Below, piece by piece: positions 63,898 to 64,000 of a stretch of DNA of 64,000 nucleotides. The notes under the pieces are model-generated. The model was given only the letters and a program-made list of their open reading frames with translations. It had not been told where the DNA came from and made no database searches. Made by a program: the position numbers and the translations under genes. How positions within the stretch are numbered: the first letter of the stretch is position 1; the number at the start of each line of letters is the position of its first letter. This DNA comes from Burkholderia pyrrocinia. Lineage in GTDB: Bacteria > Pseudomonadota > Gammaproteobacteria > Burkholderiales > Burkholderiaceae. The stretch covers positions 2,046,001-2,110,000 of the forward strand of contig NZ_CP094460.1 in NCBI RefSeq assembly GCF_022809715.1, read 5' to 3'.

Positions 63898-64000
63898 TCA
63901 GAACAGCGCGTAGCGCGCGGCGATCATCAGCATGCGCGCTTTCGGCTTGCGCAGCGGCGCGCGCGGGGCGGCAAAGCCGCGTGCGACCGCGGCTTCGAGA
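63898..64000 (-). CDS. hpnD: Presqualene diphosphate synthase HpnD, C-terminal fragment at window edge
   Basis: Only the last 34 codons lie in the window, ending LRKPKARMLMIAARYALF. The position just before hpnE in a hopanoid operon and the basic, hydrophobic tail fit HpnD, the squalene-synthase-like enzyme that makes presqualene diphosphate from farnesyl diphosphate. The catalytic part is outside the window. Confidence 0.7.
   Translation of the reverse strand, partial: LEAAVARGFAAPRAPLRKPKARMLMIAARYALF

Overview
The window is a very GC-rich, gene-dense stretch of bacterial chromosome. Its gene content points to a Burkholderia of the B. cepacia-complex type: hopanoid genes hpnD-hpnE-shc-hpnG, a trimeric Burkholderiales-type porin, AAHS and ACS family MFS carriers, oxidative L-arabinose catabolism, a glcDEFG-malate synthase G block and a cable-pilus-like CS1 pilin. 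Species assignment is inference. No rRNA, tRNA, CRISPR array, phage or intact IS element was recognised.

Layout. 1-6.3 kb is a mixed region: the end of a glycine-zipper lipoprotein, a GNAT acetyltransferase, a Tat-exported GH28 polygalacturonase-like enzyme, an orphan CS1-type pilin and a class-III aminotransferase. 6.8-11.4 kb handles amino acids: a permease, an M20 amidohydrolase, diaminopropionate ammonia-lyase and a divergent Lrp/AsnC regulator. 11.5-22.1 kb is a hydroxycinnamate (ferulate) island: tannase/feruloyl-esterase-like lipoprotein, porin, AAHS carrier, MarR regulator, feruloyl-CoA synthetase, vanillin-type aldehyde dehydrogenase, hydroxycinnamoyl-CoA hydratase-lyase and a divergent amidohydrolase. 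Three copies of one palindrome sit inside its promoters.

22.2-33 kb is an eight-gene operon for oxidative L-arabinose use (dehydratase, MFS carrier, ketodeoxyarabonate dehydratase, sugar dehydrogenase, araFGH transporter, lactonase) with a divergent LysR regulator. 33-35.6 kb holds OsmC, a GntR regulator and a LacI regulator. 35.7-42.1 kb is a galactoside operon (ABC ATPase, GH42 beta-galactosidase, binding protein, two permeases) behind a perfect LacI-type operator. A small DUF4258/HTH gene pair follows at 42.2-43.1 kb.

43.1-50.8 kb is the glycolate-glyoxylate block glcC / glcD-glcE-glcF-glcG-glcB. A 291-bp nested inverted-repeat element lies between glcG and glcB and is the most unusual structure in the window. 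51.4-55.2 kb is signalling: a membrane diguanylate cyclase and a Cache histidine kinase with a LuxR-type response regulator. 55.3-64.0 kb is envelope lipid biology: hpnM, hpnN and mlaA, then the convergent hopanoid operon hpnD(partial)-hpnE-shc-hpnG.

Taken together, 1.5-42 kb looks like an accumulation of catabolic units for plant cell-wall material (polygalacturonate, feruloyl esters, arabinose, galactosides), and the last 9 kb makes and moves hopanoids. Start codons were chosen by ribosome-binding-site position where possible. All function calls come from reading protein motifs and gene context; no database search was run.
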